From Parachlorella kessleri (lineage: Eukaryota; Chlorophyta; Trebouxiophyceae; Chlorellales; Chlorellaceae): a stretch of 46,535 bases of DNA. The translations under genes were made by a program, and so were the position numbers. The stretch lies in assembly GCA_001598975.1 (NCBI GenBank), contig BBXU01000665.1:1-46535 (forward strand). The letters run 5' to 3'. Positions within the stretch are counted from its first letter, which is position 1, and the number at the start of each line of letters is the position of its first letter. Below, in pieces: positions 43,207-46,535 of this stretch. The notes under the pieces are model-generated. The model did no database searches. It saw only the letters and a list, made by a program, of their open reading frames with translations, and had not been told where the DNA came from.

Positions 43207-44472
43207 ATGGCTCCCAAGGTTAAGCAGCCCAGGCAGGCTTTGAAAGACCAGCTGCTGGACCCAGACCTGAAGGAAGACAAAGAGAATAAGATCAACCTCG
43301 GAGACACCGGGAGCTTGAAAAGGGCACTGGACGACTTGGTGGTGGAAGTGAGCACTGGCCCTGATCATTGCCTGTATAACCGCGTGCCTAAGCGTGCTCG
43401 AGCTAAACCGTACTTTCCAGCGCAGGAGCTTAAGTCTACTGACTACCAGCTAGACTACACTTACTTCGATCTTAAGCTCGCGCTGGGCCTCACAGCGTGA
43501 GTATGGCTTCCTGCGTCCTATTATAGCCGTCAACCAAGCACTTGCTGTTCCTTGTTAGAGGCAGTGATAAGGCACCACCGAGCCTCCCCCTGGGAGCTGT
43601 ACCTGTTGCAGGTGTGCAGTGGCCTGCCTAGCGCAGTTCTACCCGCTCAAGTACCCCGCTAGCTTTTGGTTGCTGGCCAGCTGTGTGTGCACGTATGCCA
43701 CGCTGTCAACAGGCATGACCTACATTGCAGCCTTCCTGGAGCGTGACGCTATAGCCTTCACTAAGCCCAATAGCAAGAAGGTACGGTAGAGCAGGAGCGC
43801 AGGCGGATGGCTTTGGCAATCCCCCCGACAGTGCGGTGCTGGGCAACCGCCGGTAGCCTGCATGGCTAAAGAAGCAGCAGTGCTTGTGTTTAGGACACTG
43901 CCTGGTCACTGCTCTGGTTGTGGGCACGGCCCTTAGTCAGAGCTGCCAGGCCTGGTCGGCACCTAAGCCGATGACTGGCACCTGATGTTGGTGCAGGCAG
44001 GGACAGCGCTGCTAGTGGGGTCCAAGCTTCCACGCTTCCAGGATGAGTATCACCTGAGGATACAGCTGCGAGGGGCGGAGAAAGGCAGGCAAGTCCCATG
44101 GCAGGCTGTTTTAGCCCCAGCCCTTGTCCTTGCTGAGCCATGGCGTGTGCCTGCACTGGTCTCTCTGGAGTGTAGGGCCGTCCAGAGCCGTTGCCTGGCT
44201 TGGGCTTCTCTCGTTGCCCTGTGTGCCTGTCTCATAACTACTACCAACCCCATGCGGCTCTTCTGCACCCCGTATCCATCCCCAAGGCGACGTGAGTACG
44301 CTCGCTCCCCGTGTCACCCTCTCACTGCAGGGAAGAGGTGTCCCTCAAGAAGTCGGTGGCGGCATACTTTGACAGCGCGGGTCACGTGGTAGCCGACGCA
44401 ATACGGGCGGACTTCAGGGCCCTGCTGCAGCGCTTTGAGGCCGAGTGCCTGAAGATTAGGAAAGCGGAGTGA
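43207..44472 (+). CDS. SPCS2: signal peptidase complex subunit 2 (SPC25 type)
   Basis: ER membrane subunit of the signal peptidase complex, helping couple cleavage to the translocon. Exons: 43207-43496, 43612-43780, 43997-44088 and 44331-44472 (TGA); 230 residues, normal for the family. A basic N-terminal cytosolic region of about 85 residues is followed by two adjacent membrane segments (about residues 88-108, with ALGLTACAVACLAQFYPLKY, and about 113-140, with FWLLASCVCTYATL). After these come the family's ALLVGSKLPRFQDEYHLRI strand and a lysine-containing C-terminal domain (EEVSLKKSVAAYFDSAGHVV). The start ATG follows a short leader; the next in-frame ATG would remove most of the cytosolic region. 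The last intron uses a GC donor (AG|GCAAGT) with a normal AG acceptor; the phase fits only this way. Divergently transcribed from the SBPase-like gene. Confidence 0.9.
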
Positions 44473-44548
44473 GGGGGCCCTCCTAGGCTGTGAAGGGAGT
44501 GAGGGGGTGCAGGTGGAGAGGGCGGCATCCGCTTACACAGCTACGGGG

Positions 44549-44630
44549 GTGGCAGGTAGTGCGAGTAGGGAGTGAGAAATGAGCTGGACTGACAGGGCTG
44601 GATGCAGGATGTGCCTGAGTCTTGCATGAG
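44549..44630 (+). repeat. dispersed repeat copy
   Basis: GGGTGGCAGGTAGTGCGAGT, then AGGGAGTGAGAAATGAGCTG, then ACTGACAGGGCTGGATGCAG, then GAGTCTTGC. A near-consensus member. Confidence 0.65.
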
Positions 44631-44718
44631 CATTTGCTCACACAGCTGCGGGGGTAGCAGGCACCAGCAGGAGTTTGCAGGGCTTCCCAGGGCTCCTGGG
44701 GTTTGGCTTGTCTTTAGT

Positions 44719-44805
44719 TAGGGTGGCAGGCAGTGCGATCAAAGAGGAGGTATGATGATACTGGGCTGACAGGCTCTATGCAGTTATGCTTTGTGTCTTG
44801 ATCGT
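44719..44805 (+). repeat. dispersed repeat copy
   Basis: GGGTGGCAGGCAGTGCGATC, AAAGAGGAGG, GGGCTGACAGG, then ATGCAGTTATGCTTTGTGTC. Closest to the copies at 19845 and 45240; only about 90 bases from the copy at 44549. Confidence 0.6.
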
Positions 44806-45239
44806 GCCAACTAGCTAAGCTGGATCCTGTCAGTGATGCTGGGCCTGAGGACTGTCTGTTCGGCCGGCAAACCCGGTACTCTTAGTAGTGTAGCAGTTGT
44901 TGGCCTAACTGGCGGTCTGCGAGGCCAGCAGCCAAGTGCCAGTGCGGCCAAGATTGCATGCATTGTTTGAGAGGAGCCTGAAGGGCTGCATCATTCCAAA
45001 TCTGGCTGGCTGTCTGCACTCGGTGCAAAGGTTTTGCTGCCTAGCGAACTAGTACGCCCCCCGGAGTGTGTTGCAAAGCACTGGCAAGCAAACTAGGAAG
45101 AGAAGTTCTATGCGAGGCCCTATTGGACCCCAAAACAATGTTTGGAATGTGCATCAAGCATCTACCAAGAACCCAAGGCAATGCGGACGAGCTTGTCAGC
45201 GCTGACTCCACGATGCAGCACTGCACATCAGCAAGCACT

Positions 45240-45330
45240 CAAACAAGACACAGAGCATACCTGCATAGACCATGTCAGCACAGCACACCTGTTTCTCCTC
45301 TCTCTGATCGGATTATATGCCACCCTAAAT
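45240..45330 (-). repeat. dispersed repeat copy (minus orientation)
   Basis: The minus strand starts TTTAGGGTGGCATATAATCC, then GATCAGAGAGAGGAG, GTGCTGACATGG, and ATGCAGGTATGCTCTGTGTC. Inverted relative to the two copies at 44.5-44.8 kb. Confidence 0.55.
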
Positions 45331-45384
45331 GAATACTTGCATTCAATGTCACAAGATGTATACCAAAGTCTATCACAGTTACCG

Positions 45385-45389
45385 TTACA
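45385..45389 (-). terminator. candidate TGTAA polyadenylation signal of the right-edge gene
   Basis: TGTAA on the minus strand about 80 bases after the TAG stop at 45470-45472. This is motif evidence only. Confidence 0.35.
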
Positions 45390-45469
45390 GGACCCTAGGC
45401 CAGGCCGCTCTGCGCCCCACACACCTTGTGAAATAGCCCACCAGGCTCACGTCTCTGTGCTGCTGCTAG

Positions 45470-46535
45470 CTACCCCCCCTCCTCTCCCCTCCCCTCGTCC
45501 TCCGGCTTGTCAAAGGGCGTGGGCCACAGGGCCCCCGCCCCCACCCTCCGCGAGGACCGCCTGCCGATGCTGCCCGTCTGGGACGCCAGCCGGCGCGGGT
45601 TGGCGGCGGCGGCTGGGTCTGTGGCCGCCTCGGGGGGCTCATCGGGGGCCCCTGCTGCCAGGTAGGCGTCGTGGCCAAACCTGCAGGAGGCAACTTTGAG
45701 GGTCGTCGGTGCCCAGGAAGGGTGTACAGCAGCCTGGGTTGGGCACATTGGTGGCCTAAACAAGTTTGGGTGGGTGAAGGGGCGACCCGGGGGGGGGGTG
45801 TCCTCGTTAGAAGGCGCCTAGGTGCTTGCACGCTGCGCATGCTGGGCTCACCTCTCCTCATCGCACAGCTGCAGCTCCAGCTGCTCCTCAGCTGCCGCGT
45901 CGCGCTTAGACGACCGCAGCGTGAATAGGCCTGCAGGGGCGTCGAGGCAGCCAGGAGGGGTGTGGGCGAGCACTGGGGATGGTATATATTGCAAGCGTGT
46001 GAGCACACCCCGACAAGCTGCTGGTGATGCAGCGCCAGCCTTAGATGGCAGCCCCAACAGGACAGTCCCAGAGAGGTGGCAGGGAATTGGTTCAGTGCCA
46101 CCCGCAGAGGATTAGTCAAGCAGCCACCAAGGGAGACGTGAGCGTGCCGGCAACTGGCCCGCAAGGCTTGGCAACAGCCCTGCCACAGCACCCCGTCCCC
46201 GCCCAGCAGTGTGAGCAAGTGACGGCAGCAGGACCCTTCCTGTCAACACAGTCCAGCCCGCCGTTGCACGTGCTTACAGCAATACTGCTCGCACTTGCTG
46301 CCATGCCCCAAAGCGTGCACACAAAGCGGCGCCTCACCCTCCAGGCTGTCATGGGGCGTGTAGTCGCCGACCGCAGGGCTCCCGGGCGGCAGCTCTGTAC
46401 CCAGGGGGCCCTCTGGGCCAGGGTGTGTGCCATTGCCAGCCTCGCCGTCAGCTCCACCCTCGCCTCCATTCTCACAGTCACAGGGCGCTGCAGCCAATGG
46501 GTGGTGTCTCATTTGACGTGTGTGTGAGGGGCGTG
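45470..46535 (-). CDS. unrecognised protein, 3' part (partial at right edge)
   Basis: Three exons join in phase, read leftward: one ending at 46338 (from the window edge or a start near 46512), then 45852-45930, then 45470-45680 with TAG. The donors and acceptors are good (for example GAGG|GTGAGG and CTGCAG). The protein is Gly/Glu/Pro-rich, then VGDYTPHDSLEGLFTLRSSK, then a short acidic helix (AAAEEQLELQLCDEER), then FGHDAYLAAG and an Ala/Pro-rich tail with SIGRRSSRRVG and ALWPTPFDKPEDE. The composition suggests a largely disordered C-terminus, and RRSS could be a basophilic kinase site. No family was recognised and no function is proposed. The ATG at 46512 may or may not be the start. Confidence 0.5.

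Larger units (their letters stand above)
44473..45469. other. intergenic region with three dispersed repeat copies
   Basis: About 1 kb between the convergent SPCS2 (+) and the right-edge gene (-). It holds repeat copies at 44549-44630 and 44719-44805 (plus orientation) and 45240-45330 (minus orientation), and a minus-strand TGTAA at 45385-45389. No gene was recognised. Confidence 0.6.

Noticed and set aside
45466..46218. 250-codon minus-strand open frame
   Set aside because: Runs through introns of the right-edge gene in a different frame from the spliced exons. The spliced model has better splice logic and composition.
1..46535. Bacterial contamination because of the AmiE-type amidases
   Set aside because: Both amidase genes carry at least twelve introns each and sit between typical algal nuclear genes, so they belong to the eukaryotic genome.
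1..46535. CRISPR array, tRNA or rRNA genes
   Set aside because: No regularly spaced identical repeats were seen, and no cloverleaf or rRNA stretch could be recognised by eye. A tRNAscan or Rfam run would settle this.

Overview
The window reads as nuclear DNA of a GC-rich, intron-rich green alga (Chlorophyta, probably Chlorella/trebouxiophyte-like; the genus is inference). The evidence is genes split by many 100-500 base GT-AG introns, a separate ATP-citrate lyase A subunit, a RETICULATA-family protein found in plants and algae, an SBPase-type phosphatase, alanine- and glutamine-rich low-complexity protein segments, and TGTAA motifs downstream of several stops. No plasmid, phage, CRISPR, rRNA, tRNA or transposase gene was recognised. 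The longest reading frames in the translation often lie antisense to GC-rich exons and are not genes. Gene models below were built by hand from splice sites, reading phase and family motifs.

Layout. 1-2205 (+): 3' end of CAND1. 3086-13573 (+): a 17-exon, about 1,860-residue TFIIIC 90 kDa-type (GTF3C4-like) protein, with an Agenet/Tudor-like region and a duplicated module inserted in its N-terminal WD40 region. 15184-15676 (-): a small ubiquitin-fold protein. 16008-18742 (+): RETICULATA-related (DUF3411) plastid membrane protein. 20848-24391 (-) and 26162-30882 (-): tandem paralogous aliphatic amidases of the AmiE/AmiF type. 32150-33970 (-): OXNAD1-like oxidoreductase. 34300-39144 (+): ATP-citrate lyase subunit A, with a one-base frame break. 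40102-43046 (-): SBPase-like phosphatase without a transit peptide or the usual redox cysteines. 43207-44472 (+): signal peptidase complex subunit 2. 45470 to the right edge (-): 3' part of an unrecognised gene. Three gene pairs are divergent with 160-331 bases between start codons.

The genes look like ordinary housekeeping and metabolic loci rather than one system. A loose metabolic link is possible: amidases release short-chain acids such as acetate, and ATP-citrate lyase makes cytosolic acetyl-CoA. The most notable signals are the amidase pair (shared GC-AG intron through the catalytic Glu codon, a broken splice donor in one copy, an intron present in only one copy), the Agenet insertion and exon duplication in the TFIIIC-like gene, the redox-blind SBPase-like gene, and a dispersed roughly 90-base repeat family in the gene-free stretches.
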